64,000 nucleotides of DNA from Blastococcus carthaginiensis (GTDB lineage: Bacteria; Actinomycetota; Actinomycetes; Mycobacteriales; Geodermatophilaceae), in contig NZ_JASNFN010000018.1 of NCBI RefSeq assembly GCF_030731085.1, forward strand, positions 77,521 to 141,520, read 5' to 3'. The notes under the pieces were generated by a model. That model made no database searches, was not told the DNA's origin, and saw only the letters and a list, made by a program, of their open reading frames with translations. Below are positions 57,807-64,000 of this stretch, piece after piece. The translations under genes and the position numbers were made by a program. The first letter of the stretch is position 1, and every line of letters begins with the position of its first letter.

Positions 57807-58259
57807 TCAGCGCAGCGGAAGCGGGCTGGTGTCGCCGTCCTCCCGCGGGCCGAGGATCCACCGCTCCTCGAGGGCGATGGGGACGTCGTTGATGCTGGCC
57901 TCCCGCCGGCGCATGAGGCCGTCGGCGGCGAACTCCCAGTTCTCGTTGCCGTAGGAGCGCCAGGTGCGGCCCTCCGCGTCGTGCCACTCGTACTGGAAGC
58001 GGACCGCGATGCGGTCGTCGGTGAAGGCCCACAGCTCCTTGCGCAGCGCGTAGTCCTGCTCGCGCTGCCACTTGCGGGTCAGGAACTCCACCACCTCGTC
58101 GCGGCCCCGCAGGAACTCGGCGCGGTTCCGCCACACGGTGTCCTCGGTGTAGGCCTGCGCCACCCGCACCGGGTCGCGGGAGTTCCAGGCGTCCTCCGCG
58201 GCGCGCACCTTCTGCCGGGCGGTCTCCAGGGTGAACGGCGGGAACGGGGGGCGGGGCAC
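57807..58259 (-). CDS. DUF1348 (NTF2-like) protein
   Basis: 150 residues from a GTG with AGGAGG 6 nt upstream; a longer start at 58277 would bury the ribosome site. FTLETARQKVRAAEDAWNSRDPVRVA and YTEDTVWRNRAEFLRGRDEV at the N-terminus, then VEFLTRKWQREQDYALRKEL and RFQYEWHDAEGRTWRSYGNENWEF, match DUF1348, a family with the NTF2/SnoaL-like fold. The function is unknown; some homologues are linked to stress or small-molecule turnover. Confidence 0.9.
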   Translation of the reverse strand: MPRPPFPPFTLETARQKVRAAEDAWNSRDPVRVAQAYTEDTVWRNRAEFLRGRDEVVEFLTRKWQREQDYALRKELWAFTDDRIAVRFQYEWHDAEGRTWRSYGNENWEFAADGLMRRREASINDVPIALEERWILGPREDGDTSPLPLR

Positions 58260-58405
58260 GCGGTACCTCCTCGGCACGGGGTGGCCGCCGGCCGGCCACC
58301 CCCGCCAGCCTGCCGGGGATGCGCCGTTGCCGCGCGCCCGGCCGATGAGTTCCCCGCCGCCTGCGCGTCTAGGTTCTCGACGACCGCTTCGTCGAAGGAG
58401 ATCCC

Positions 58406-58945
58406 GTGGGACGCATCGCCGCTGCTCTGTTCACGACCGTCGACGGCTCGGCCGAGCGCCCCGACCTGTGGCACGGCCCGTACTTCGACGAGGCGATGGG
58501 CAAGGCCATGGACCGGCACCTGGGGCGCTGCGAGTCCTACCTCATGGGCCGGGTGCTGCACGACCAGTGGGCGGAGTACTGGCCGGGCAACGACAGCGAC
58601 GAGTTCGCCGAGTTCATCAACCCGATCCCGAAGTTCGTGCTGTCCACGACGCTGGAGCGCTCCGGCTGGGCCGGCACCGCGGTGCTGCGCAGCCTGGACG
58701 ACGTGCGGACGCTCAAGGAGCGCACCGAGGGCACCATCGGCATGTCGGGCAGCCTCAGCACCGTGCGGTCGCTGCTGGCGGCCGGCCTGCTCGACGAGCT
58801 GGTGCTGCTGGTCGACCCGGTCGTGGTCTCCGGCGAGCGGCGCTGGACCGACGAGCTGGACCGCACGCCGCTGGAGCTGGTGTCCTCCGAGGCGCTGCCG
58901 ACCGGCGTGCTGCACGTGGTCTACCGGCCGGCCGCCCAGGGCTGA
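58406..58945 (+). CDS. dihydrofolate reductase family (RibD C-terminal-like) protein
   Basis: 179 residues. RIAAALFTTVDGSAERPD at the start, ESYLMGRVLHDQWAEYWP, then GTIGMSGSLSTVRSLLAAGL and DELVLLVDPVVVSGERRW match the RibD C-terminal/dihydrofolate-reductase-like fold. The NADPH-binding GxGS/T region is GMSGSLSTVRSLL. It is probably a stand-alone NADPH reductase of unknown substrate; the full riboflavin deaminase domain is absent. The GTG has GAAGGAG 6-7 nt upstream. Confidence 0.88.
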   Translation: MGRIAAALFTTVDGSAERPDLWHGPYFDEAMGKAMDRHLGRCESYLMGRVLHDQWAEYWPGNDSDEFAEFINPIPKFVLSTTLERSGWAGTAVLRSLDDVRTLKERTEGTIGMSGSLSTVRSLLAAGLLDELVLLVDPVVVSGERRWTDELDRTPLELVSSEALPTGVLHVVYRPAAQG

Positions 58946-59017
58946 GGCGCCGGGTCGCCCGCCGAGAGTTCGGGGCTGCGTCACCTGCCGGACACCTCGG
59001 GTGCCCACGCTGGCGTC

Positions 59018-59254
59018 ATGACGGCGAGCCTCTTCGTGATCGGTATCCGGGTCGGGTGGATCGGACCCGACGTCCGGCCCGGGGACGACGGTTTCGCGCG
59101 GGCCGCCGGCGTCGCGCACGCCGTGGCCAAGCCGGTGGTCGACGGGCTGGAGTCCTCGCTGTGCGGCCAGCTGGTGCGCGCCGCCGCCGCGCAGGACTGG
59201 TCGTCGCAGCGGCAGGTGGCGCGCTGCGAGGAGTGCACCCGCCTCGCGGGCTGA
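59018..59254 (+). CDS. small Cys-containing hypothetical protein
   Basis: 78 residues. TASLFVIGIRVGWIGPDVRPGDD and VAHAVAKPVVDGLESSLCGQLVRAAAAQ, then a C-terminal VARCEECTRLAG. The single upstream Cys plus CxxC could bind zinc or iron. No family was recognised. It sits alone between the DHFR-like and SQR-like genes. An upstream CACGCT 6 nt before the ATG gives weak promoter support. An out-of-frame segment following its stop (59255-59343) looks more protein-like than random, so a C-terminal frameshift is possible. Confidence 0.58.
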   Translation: MTASLFVIGIRVGWIGPDVRPGDDGFARAAGVAHAVAKPVVDGLESSLCGQLVRAAAAQDWSSQRQVARCEECTRLAG

Positions 59255-59377
59255 AGCAGCTGAGCCGGATCAGCCGCCTGTATGCGGTTCGCAACCCGCA
59301 CGAACTGGGCAGGCTCGACACGGTGGCCGAGCTGCGGCGCTGAGGAGAGGTCCGCGGCCTGATCGTGGGGAGCGGAC

Positions 59378-60562
59378 GTGGCGGGATCGGACGTGCTCAT
59401 CGTCGGTGGCGGCAACGCCGGCATTTCGCTGGCGGCGCGGCTGCTCCGGGACGGGGTCCCCGACGTGACCGTGGTGGCTCCGCAGCCGGTGCACCGGTAC
59501 AAGCCGCTGCTGAACTACGTAGCCGCCGGCGAGGCGTCGATGTCGGAGCTGGAACGCCCGATGGCCGAGGTCGTGCCGGACGGGTGCGCGTGGATCCGCG
59601 ACGCCGTCGAGGCGGTCGATCCCACCGCCCGCACGGTGCGGACGCGCGGAGGCCGGACGCTGCACTGGTCGACGCTCGTGCTCTGCCCCGGCCTGGTCGA
59701 GGACTGGGGCGCGACGCCGGGGCTGCAGCAGGCATACGCCGAAGGCTGGGCCGCCTCCTCGTACGTGCCGGGCAGCGCCCCGCTGGTCTGGCCGAGCGTG
59801 ACGTCGCTGCGGTCGGGCTCCGCGGTCTTCACCGTGCCGCCGGAGCCGGCGTCGTGCGGGCCGACCGCACTCAAGCCGCTGCTGATGGCGTGCGACCACT
59901 GGCGCCGCGCCGGGGTGCTGGGTGACCTGCAGGTGCGCCTCGTCCTCCCGGAGGCGACCGGGACGGGGATCCCCGAGGCGGACCGGTTCCTGGAGGACGT
60001 GTTCGCCGGCTACGGCATCGAGGTGCTCCGCGAGACGCGGATCGAGGAGGTGGACGGCGACCTGCACTCGGTCACGGTCGGCTCGCCGAGCGGCCGCCGG
60101 GTGCTGGAGGACGTCGCCTTCGCGCACGCCGTCCCGCACTACCGGGCACCGCACTGGATCGCCGACGCCGGCCTCGCCGTCGACCCGGCGCTGGGCCTGG
60201 TGGACGTCGACCCGGAGACGATGCGGCACCGCCGCCACGGGTCTGTCTGGGGTCTCGGTGACGCCGCCGCTCTCGCCACCCGCCCGTCGGGTGGGGCGCT
60301 GCGCAAGCAGGTCAAGGTGCTGAGCAAGAACCTGTCGGCCGCCGAGACGGGCGAGCCGATGCAGCACTACAACGGCTACACCGTCATGCCGATCACCGTG
60401 AGCCGCCGGAAGCTGATGCTCAACGAGGTGGACCGCAACAACCGGTCGCAGCCGTCGGTGCCCTTCCTGGACCCGTTCGTGCCGCGGCGGTGGCAGTGGC
60501 TGTTCGACCGCTACGGGCTGCCGCAGGTGTACTGGCACCGCATCCTCTGCGGCCGGGTCTGA
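59378..60562 (+). CDS. NAD(P)/FAD-dependent oxidoreductase, sulfide:quinone reductase-like
   Basis: 394 residues. VLIVGGGNAGISLAARLLRD is the FAD loop. YKPLLNYVAAGEASMSELER (about 40) and SAVFTVPPEPASCGPTALKPLLM with a conserved Cys (about 168) resemble the active-site region of sulfide:quinone reductases. VWGLGDAAALATRPSGGALR (about 290) is the second FAD-binding segment. The C-terminal FVPRRWQWLFDRYGLPQVYW may lie on the membrane. Both redox Cys of SQR are not certain: only one is clearly aligned, so a type-II NADH dehydrogenase-like or generic flavoprotein remains possible. The GTG has GGGGAGC upstream. Confidence 0.85.
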   Translation: MAGSDVLIVGGGNAGISLAARLLRDGVPDVTVVAPQPVHRYKPLLNYVAAGEASMSELERPMAEVVPDGCAWIRDAVEAVDPTARTVRTRGGRTLHWSTLVLCPGLVEDWGATPGLQQAYAEGWAASSYVPGSAPLVWPSVTSLRSGSAVFTVPPEPASCGPTALKPLLMACDHWRRAGVLGDLQVRLVLPEATGTGIPEADRFLEDVFAGYGIEVLRETRIEEVDGDLHSVTVGSPSGRRVLEDVAFAHAVPHYRAPHWIADAGLAVDPALGLVDVDPETMRHRRHGSVWGLGDAAALATRPSGGALRKQVKVLSKNLSAAETGEPMQHYNGYTVMPITVSRRKLMLNEVDRNNRSQPSVPFLDPFVPRRWQWLFDRYGLPQVYWHRILCGRV

Positions 60563-60576
60563 CGCCGTTCCGGGCT

Positions 60577-60610
60577 TTTCTCGACGGGGTCGGCAGCCCA
60601 TGTCGAGAAA
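60577..60610. repeat. 9-bp perfect inverted repeat after the SQR-like gene
   Basis: TTTCTCGAC (60577-60585) and GTCGAGAAA (60602-60610) enclose a 16-nt loop, starting 14 nt after the SQR-like stop. It may be a terminator. The arms are AT-rich compared with the surroundings. Confidence 0.4.
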
Positions 60611-60677
60611 CCGCGGGCGGTTCCGTCCCAGGGGTGCGAACGGCCACGATGGGCCGTACCTCACCAGGGAGAACACC

Positions 60678-61085
60678 ATGGCCAAGTACCTGCTGCTCAA
60701 GCACTACCGCGGCGCGCCGGCGGCGGTCAACGACGTCCCGATGGGGCAGTGGACGCCGGAGGAGATCTCGGCCCACGTGCAGTACATGCAGGACTTCGCG
60801 ACGTGGCTCGAGGGCACCGGCGAGTTCGTCGACGGGCAGGCGCTCGCCCCCGAGGGGACGTGGGTCCGTTCGGACGGCGAGGGCCGGCCGCCGGTCACCG
60901 ACGGCCCGTTCGCGGAGACGAAGGACCTGATCGCCGGCTGGATGGTGATCGACGTCGACAGCCACGAGCGGGCGGTCGAGCTGGCTGGTGAGCTGTCCGC
61001 GGCTCCGGGGGCGGGTGGGAAGCCGATCCACGAGTGGCTGGAGCTGCGCCCCTTCCTGACGGCGCCGCCCACCATCACGGAGTGA
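60678..61085 (+). CDS. YCII/DGPF-domain protein
   Basis: 135 residues. AKYLLLKHYRGAPAAVNDVP at the start, GEFVDGQALAPEGTWVRSDG, and PPVTDGPFAETKDLIAGWMV with the DGPF motif (about 77). Such proteins are the standard genetic partners of ECF42 sigma factors, and the next gene overlaps it by GTGA. The fold is a ferredoxin-like dimer; catalysis has not been shown. The ATG has AGGGAGA upstream. Confidence 0.92.
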   Translation: MAKYLLLKHYRGAPAAVNDVPMGQWTPEEISAHVQYMQDFATWLEGTGEFVDGQALAPEGTWVRSDGEGRPPVTDGPFAETKDLIAGWMVIDVDSHERAVELAGELSAAPGAGGKPIHEWLELRPFLTAPPTITE

Positions 61086-62239
61086 CCGCACCGGTGGACG
61101 AGACCCGGCTCCGGGCGATCGTCCCCACCGTGATCGGGATCCTCGGCCGCCGCGGAGCAGACTTCGCGGCGGCCGAGGACGCCGTCCAGGAGGCGCTGGT
61201 CGAGGCCGTCCGCGTGTGGCCGGACGACCCACCGCGCGACCCGCAGGGCTGGCTGGTCACGGTGGCCTGGCGCAAGTTCCTCGACGCCACCCGGGCGGAG
61301 ACCTCCCGGCGGCAGCGGGAGCTCCGCGTCGACGCCGAACCGGAGCCCGGGCCGGCCGAAGACGCGGACGACTCCCTCCGGCTCTACTTCCTGTGCGCGC
61401 ACCCGTCGCTGACGCCGGCCTCGGCGGTCGCACTCACGCTGCGCGCGATCGGCGGGCTGACCACGCGGCAGATCGCCCAGGCGTACCTCGTACCGGAGGC
61501 GACCATGGCGCAGCGGATCAGCCGGGCCAAGCGGACGGTGTCGGGCGTCCGGTTCGACCGGCCGGGGGACATCGGCACCGTGCTGCGGGTGCTCTACCTG
61601 GTCTTCAACGAGGGCTACTCAGGCGACGTCGACCTCGCCGCCGAGGGGATCCGACTGACCCGTCAGCTGGCGGCGGTGACCGACGCCGAGGAGGTCGCGG
61701 GGCTGCTGGCGCTGATGCTGCTGCACCATGCGCGGCGCGCGGCACGGACTCGACCCGACGGCGGCCTCGTGCCGCTGGCCGAGCAGGACCGCGGCGCGTG
61801 GGACACCGGGCTGATCGCCGAGGGGATCGAGGTGCTCCAGGCGGCGCTGGCGCGCGACCGGCTGGGCGAGTTCCAGGCCCAGGCCGCGATCGCGGCGCTG
61901 CACGCCGACGCACGCAGCACGGAGGAGACCGACTGGGTGCAGATCGTCGAGTGGTACGACGAGCTGGTGCAGCTCACCGGCAGCCCGATCGCCCGCCTCA
62001 ACCGGGCGGTCGCGGTCGGGGAGGCCGACGGCGCGCGGGCCGGCCTGGCCGCACTGGCCGACCTCGACCCGTCGCTCCCCCGCTGCACCGCCGTCGCGGC
62101 GTACCTGCACGAGAAGGACGGCGACCCGGCGACCGCGGCGCGGCTCTACGCCGAGGCCGCCCGGTCGGCACCGAACCTGCCCGAGCGCGACCACCTGACG
62201 CGGCAGGCGGCGCGGCTCAACGCCCTCGCGGGCGGATGA
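61082..62239 (+). CDS. ECF42-type RNA polymerase sigma factor with C-terminal TPR domain
   Basis: 385 residues. Sigma region 2 is ADFAAAEDAVQEALVEAVRVW and WLVTVAWRKFLDATRAE (about 20-65). Region 4 is LRAIGGLTTRQIAQAYLVPEATMAQRISRAKRTV (split here as LRAIGGLTTRQIAQAYLVPE plus ATMAQRISRAKRTV, about 115-150). The long C-terminal half (about 165-385) holds tetratricopeptide-like helices (SPIARLNRAVAVGEADGARA, AAYLHEKDGDPATAARLYAE), the hallmark of group ECF42, which is controlled by this domain instead of an anti-sigma factor. Neighbouring DGPF genes are the usual targets; here there is one. GTGA overlap gives translational coupling. Confidence 0.92.
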   Translation: MTAPVDETRLRAIVPTVIGILGRRGADFAAAEDAVQEALVEAVRVWPDDPPRDPQGWLVTVAWRKFLDATRAETSRRQRELRVDAEPEPGPAEDADDSLRLYFLCAHPSLTPASAVALTLRAIGGLTTRQIAQAYLVPEATMAQRISRAKRTVSGVRFDRPGDIGTVLRVLYLVFNEGYSGDVDLAAEGIRLTRQLAAVTDAEEVAGLLALMLLHHARRAARTRPDGGLVPLAEQDRGAWDTGLIAEGIEVLQAALARDRLGEFQAQAAIAALHADARSTEETDWVQIVEWYDELVQLTGSPIARLNRAVAVGEADGARAGLAALADLDPSLPRCTAVAAYLHEKDGDPATAARLYAEAARSAPNLPERDHLTRQAARLNALAGG

Positions 62240-62243
62240 GTGC

Positions 62244-62441
62244 CTACCGCTGCTGCCGGCGGGCGATGAGGACGAGGCCGCCGACCAGGATCACGATGGG
62301 CGCCCAGCCCGGCAGGCCGAAGGGCCCGACGATCAGCTGGATCACGAAGATCGCGAGCTGGAAGGCGACGATGAAGCCCACCAGGAGCAGTAGCCCGAAG
62401 AGCAGCGGCCGCTCCGCCTGCAGCTGTCGCAGGTAGTCCAT
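62244..62441 (-). CDS. small two-span membrane protein
   Basis: 65 residues. MDYLRQLQAERPLLF precedes one long hydrophobic region (FGLLLLVGFIVAFQLAIFVIQLIV) and a second (APIVILVGGLVLIARR). No family was recognised. The ATG has AGGAGA upstream. It is convergent with the ECF42 gene, 4 nt away, so it could be an overlapping regulator of the sigma operon; there is no evidence for this. Confidence 0.75.
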   Translation of the reverse strand: MDYLRQLQAERPLLFGLLLLVGFIVAFQLAIFVIQLIVGPFGLPGWAPIVILVGGLVLIARRQQR

Positions 62442-62721
62442 CAGGTCTCCTCGGTCGTGGGGTCGAGCTGCCGCCCCGGCATTTCCGGGCCACCGGGGAC
62501 ATCGACAGCAGAACGCCGCTGCTGTAGCCGCTGTTCCGCCAGAGCCTGCGTCCGATGGCACGTCAGACGTTGAAGCGGAACGATTCCGGGGCGTTTAACC
62601 TTGAATGGCTGACGTTGGAAACGGCTTCGGACCTGCGGTTTCGCGGTTGGGCCTTCATGGGGGTTCACGGGCAGAACTGAGCGTCTTGCGGACTTTCTGC
62701 GGACTGGCCGGCTGCACGTTG
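62442..62721. other. 280-bp intergenic region, AT-richer than the surroundings
   Basis: No gene is supported here. By eye it is AT-richer than elsewhere in the window (for example GCGTTTAACCTTGAATGGC) and carries short direct repeats of TGCGGACT near 62697 and 62706. It may be the interrupted remainder of a region into which the IS3 element inserted, or another gene's distal promoter. Confidence 0.45.
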
Positions 62722-62746
62722 GGGACTGCTGCACGGATCGGTGACA
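62722..62746. repeat. IS3-family terminal inverted repeat, orfB end
   Basis: 25 nt beginning GGGACTGCTGCACG; 22 of 25 positions match the other end. Confidence 0.8.
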
Positions 62747-62753
62747 GGTTGGG

Positions 62754-63641
62754 TCAGGCGGCCTGAGCTGCCGGTGTGTAGATGATGGTCTCGTACTCGA
62801 TGGGGGTCAGTCGACCGAGGCCGGCTTGCCGACGTCGGCGGTGGTAGGTGCGTTCGATCCAGGTGACGATCTCGATGCGCAACTGCTGGCGGCTGGCCCA
62901 GGAGCGGCGGTCGAGCACGTTCTTCTGCAGCAGCGCGAAGAAGGACTCCATGGCGGCGTTGTCCCCGGCTGCACCGACCCTGCCCATTGACCCGGACAGC
63001 TGATGCCGGTTGAGGGCCTGGACGAACTTCCGGCTGCGGAACTGCGATCCGCGGTCCGAATGCACGATGCAGCCGGCGACCTCGGCACCGTCGGCGGCCC
63101 GCCGGGCGACGGCATTCTCGATCGCGGTCACGGCCAGCCGAGACTTCATCCGTGAGTCGATGGAGTAGCCGACGATCCGGTTGGAGTGCACGTCCTTGAC
63201 CGCGCACAGATAGAGCTTGCCCTCGGCCGTGCGGTGCTCGGTGATGTCGGTCAACCACAGCTGGTTGGGTCCGGCCGCGGTGAACACCCGCTGGACTTGG
63301 TCGTCGTGCACGGGAGGTCCGGGCCGGCCGCTCTTGCCCCGGCGCGGCTTGCCGAACGCGCTCCACCAGCGGTTGGCCGCGCAGATCGCCCACGCGGTGC
63401 GTGCGGCCATCGGCTGCCCGCTGGCAGCGGCCTCATCGACGAGGAACCGGTAGCCGAACTCGGGGTCGTCGCGGTGGGCGTCGAACAGCGCGTTGGCCCG
63501 GTAGGCCGCGACCAGTTCGCTGGTCGTGACCGGGGCGGCCAGCCACCGGTAGTAGGGCTGGCGGGCGATCTTCAGAACCCGGCACGTCACCGTCACGGGG
63601 ATCCCGTCGACGGCGAGTTCACGGACGAGCGGGTAGATCAT
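62754..63641 (-). CDS. IS3-family transposase OrfB (DDE integrase domain)
   Basis: 295 residues. An N-terminal helix-turn-helix region (CRVLKIARQPYYRWLAAPVT) precedes the rve core. The catalytic triad is Asp in WLTDITEHRTAEGKLYLC, Asp in CIVHSDRGSQFRSRKFVQAL and Glu in NAAMESFFALLQKNVLDRR, about 35 residues after the second Asp. RTYHRRRRQAGLGRLTPIEY is the usual C-terminus. The ATG overlaps the orfA stop as ATGA after an A4 run (GGAAAATGA), so OrfAB may be made by a -1 frameshift or by coupling. The frame appears complete. Confidence 0.93.
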   Translation of the reverse strand: MIYPLVRELAVDGIPVTVTCRVLKIARQPYYRWLAAPVTTSELVAAYRANALFDAHRDDPEFGYRFLVDEAAASGQPMAARTAWAICAANRWWSAFGKPRRGKSGRPGPPVHDDQVQRVFTAAGPNQLWLTDITEHRTAEGKLYLCAVKDVHSNRIVGYSIDSRMKSRLAVTAIENAVARRAADGAEVAGCIVHSDRGSQFRSRKFVQALNRHQLSGSMGRVGAAGDNAAMESFFALLQKNVLDRRSWASRQQLRIEIVTWIERTYHRRRRQAGLGRLTPIEYETIIYTPAAQAA

Positions 63642-63931
63642 TTTCCCGGCAGGTTCGCCTGGGACAGGTAGGCCGCTGCCCGGCGCAGGACCTCGTTCTC
63701 CTGCTCCAGCAGCCGGATCCGCTTGCGGGCCTCACGCAGGTCGACGTTCTCGGCCGCGGTGGTCCCGGGCTTGACGCCCTCGTCGACGTCGGCAGCCTTC
63801 ATCCAGTTCGTCAGACACGACTCGCTGATCCCGAAGTCAGCCGCGATCTGCTTCAGGTGCTGGCCCGGCTCACGGTTGCGAGCGACGCTCACGACGTCGT
63901 CGCGAAACTCCTTGGGGTAGGGCTTGGGCAC
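63638..63931 (-). CDS. IS3-family transposase OrfA (HTH)
   Basis: 97 residues from the GTG at 63931 with GGAAGG 9 nt upstream. Longer starts at 63940 and 63967 are open; the ATG at 63940 sits directly on the GGAAGG and is unlikely. PKPYPKEFRDDVVSVARNRE, LKQIAADFGISESCLTNWMK (helix-turn-helix, about 28-48) and a leucine-zipper-like LREARKRIRLLEQENEVLRR follow. It binds the inverted repeats and guides OrfB. It runs out at GGAAAATGA. Confidence 0.9.
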   Translation of the reverse strand: MPKPYPKEFRDDVVSVARNREPGQHLKQIAADFGISESCLTNWMKAADVDEGVKPGTTAAENVDLREARKRIRLLEQENEVLRRAAAYLSQANLPGK

Positions 63932-63975
63932 GGCGAACATCCTTCCAGCGGCGCCTCGCGGCACCACAGATCAGA

Positions 63976-64000
63976 TGTCACCTACTCGTGCAGCAGTCCC
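63976..64000. repeat. IS3-family terminal inverted repeat, orfA end
   Basis: The reverse complement begins GGGACTGCTGCACG. The window ends here, so the true last base of the element may lie one or more bases beyond. Confidence 0.75.

Larger units (their letters stand above)
62722..64000 (-). mobile_element. IS3-family insertion sequence (orfA and orfB)
   Basis: The element is bounded by inverted repeats: 62722-62746 matches the reverse complement of 63976-64000 at 22 of 25 positions, with the first 14 identical (GGGACTGCTGCACG). The length of at least 1279 bp is normal for IS3. The window ends exactly at the outer end, so target duplications cannot be checked. The transposase genes run right to left. 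Confidence 0.88.

Noticed and set aside
62442..62721. tRNA or att site next to the IS3 element.
   Set aside because: No cloverleaf and no T-loop (GTTCRANNC-type) context found by eye.

Overview
The window is high-GC actinobacterial chromosome. Codons nearly always end in G or C, GTG starts are common, and many genes seem to be leaderless. The gene content fits: a mycothiol-type MshB deacetylase, the DUF3117/tag/DivIVA-like/LOG/dapE/dapD neighbourhood known from mycobacteria and relatives, a three-gene type-B succinate dehydrogenase, a PhoX phosphatase and a Cys leader peptide before sulfite reductase. The overall flavour (carotenoid desaturase, many c-di-GMP and stress genes) suggests Geodermatophilaceae or a neighbour. 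That placement is inference, not a database result. No rRNA, tRNA, CRISPR array or prophage was recognised.

Layout. 1-6.5 kb: a 5'-truncated PP2C phosphatase, a CrtI-type desaturase, two methyltransferases and an unrecognised Rossmann-like protein. 6.6-14.4 kb: DUF3117 and tag, then a block of sugar/glycoconjugate-type genes (SDR epimerase, membrane molybdenum oxidoreductase with a small membrane partner, EamA transporter, polytopic GT-C-like protein, GT2, DUF2064). This block separates tag from the DivIVA-like/LOG/dapE operon that lies close to it in mycobacteria. 14.4-22 kb: lysine/diaminopimelate genes (dapE, dapD, a dapC-type aminotransferase with a probable CTG start) and a 7Fe ferredoxin. 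22-25 kb: a GAF-GGDEF-EAL protein. 25-33 kb: a frameshifted GNAT gene, DUF6113, mshB and a complete oligopeptide ABC transporter with its lipoprotein. 33-38 kb: CsbD, an SRPBCC-Nudix fusion, an Rrf2 regulator, and the sulfur operon (leader peptide, sulfite reductase, zinc-ribbon protein, APS reductase). 38-45 kb: PhoX, a HipA-like kinase with DUF3037, an ABC exporter and a formate/nitrite-type channel. 45-52 kb: an M1 peptidase, a molybdenum oxidoreductase with its flavin reductase, and sdhCAB. 52-62.4 kb: a membrane GGDEF-EAL protein and a run of housekeeping and stress genes, ending with a DGPF/ECF42 sigma factor pair. 62.7-64 kb: an IS3-family element that appears to end at the window edge.

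How the parts work together. Sulfate reduction (APS to sulfite to sulfide) is encoded as one translationally coupled unit. It is probably controlled by ribosome stalling on a leaderless Cys-containing peptide and perhaps by the adjacent Rrf2 protein. Lysine/peptidoglycan precursor synthesis is spread over three transcription units. Two GGDEF-EAL proteins and one PP2C phosphatase give the region a strong signalling component. Many intergenic gaps carry long perfect inverted repeats without a T-run, mostly where genes converge. They look like terminators or a repeat family typical of this lineage.

The points most worth a second look are the leader peptide and its mutually exclusive hairpins, the sugar/molybdenum block between tag and the DivIVA-like operon, the HipA-like kinase/DUF3037 pair, the CTG start, the GNAT frameshift, the paired dyads upstream of sdhC and the unrecognised 487-residue protein.
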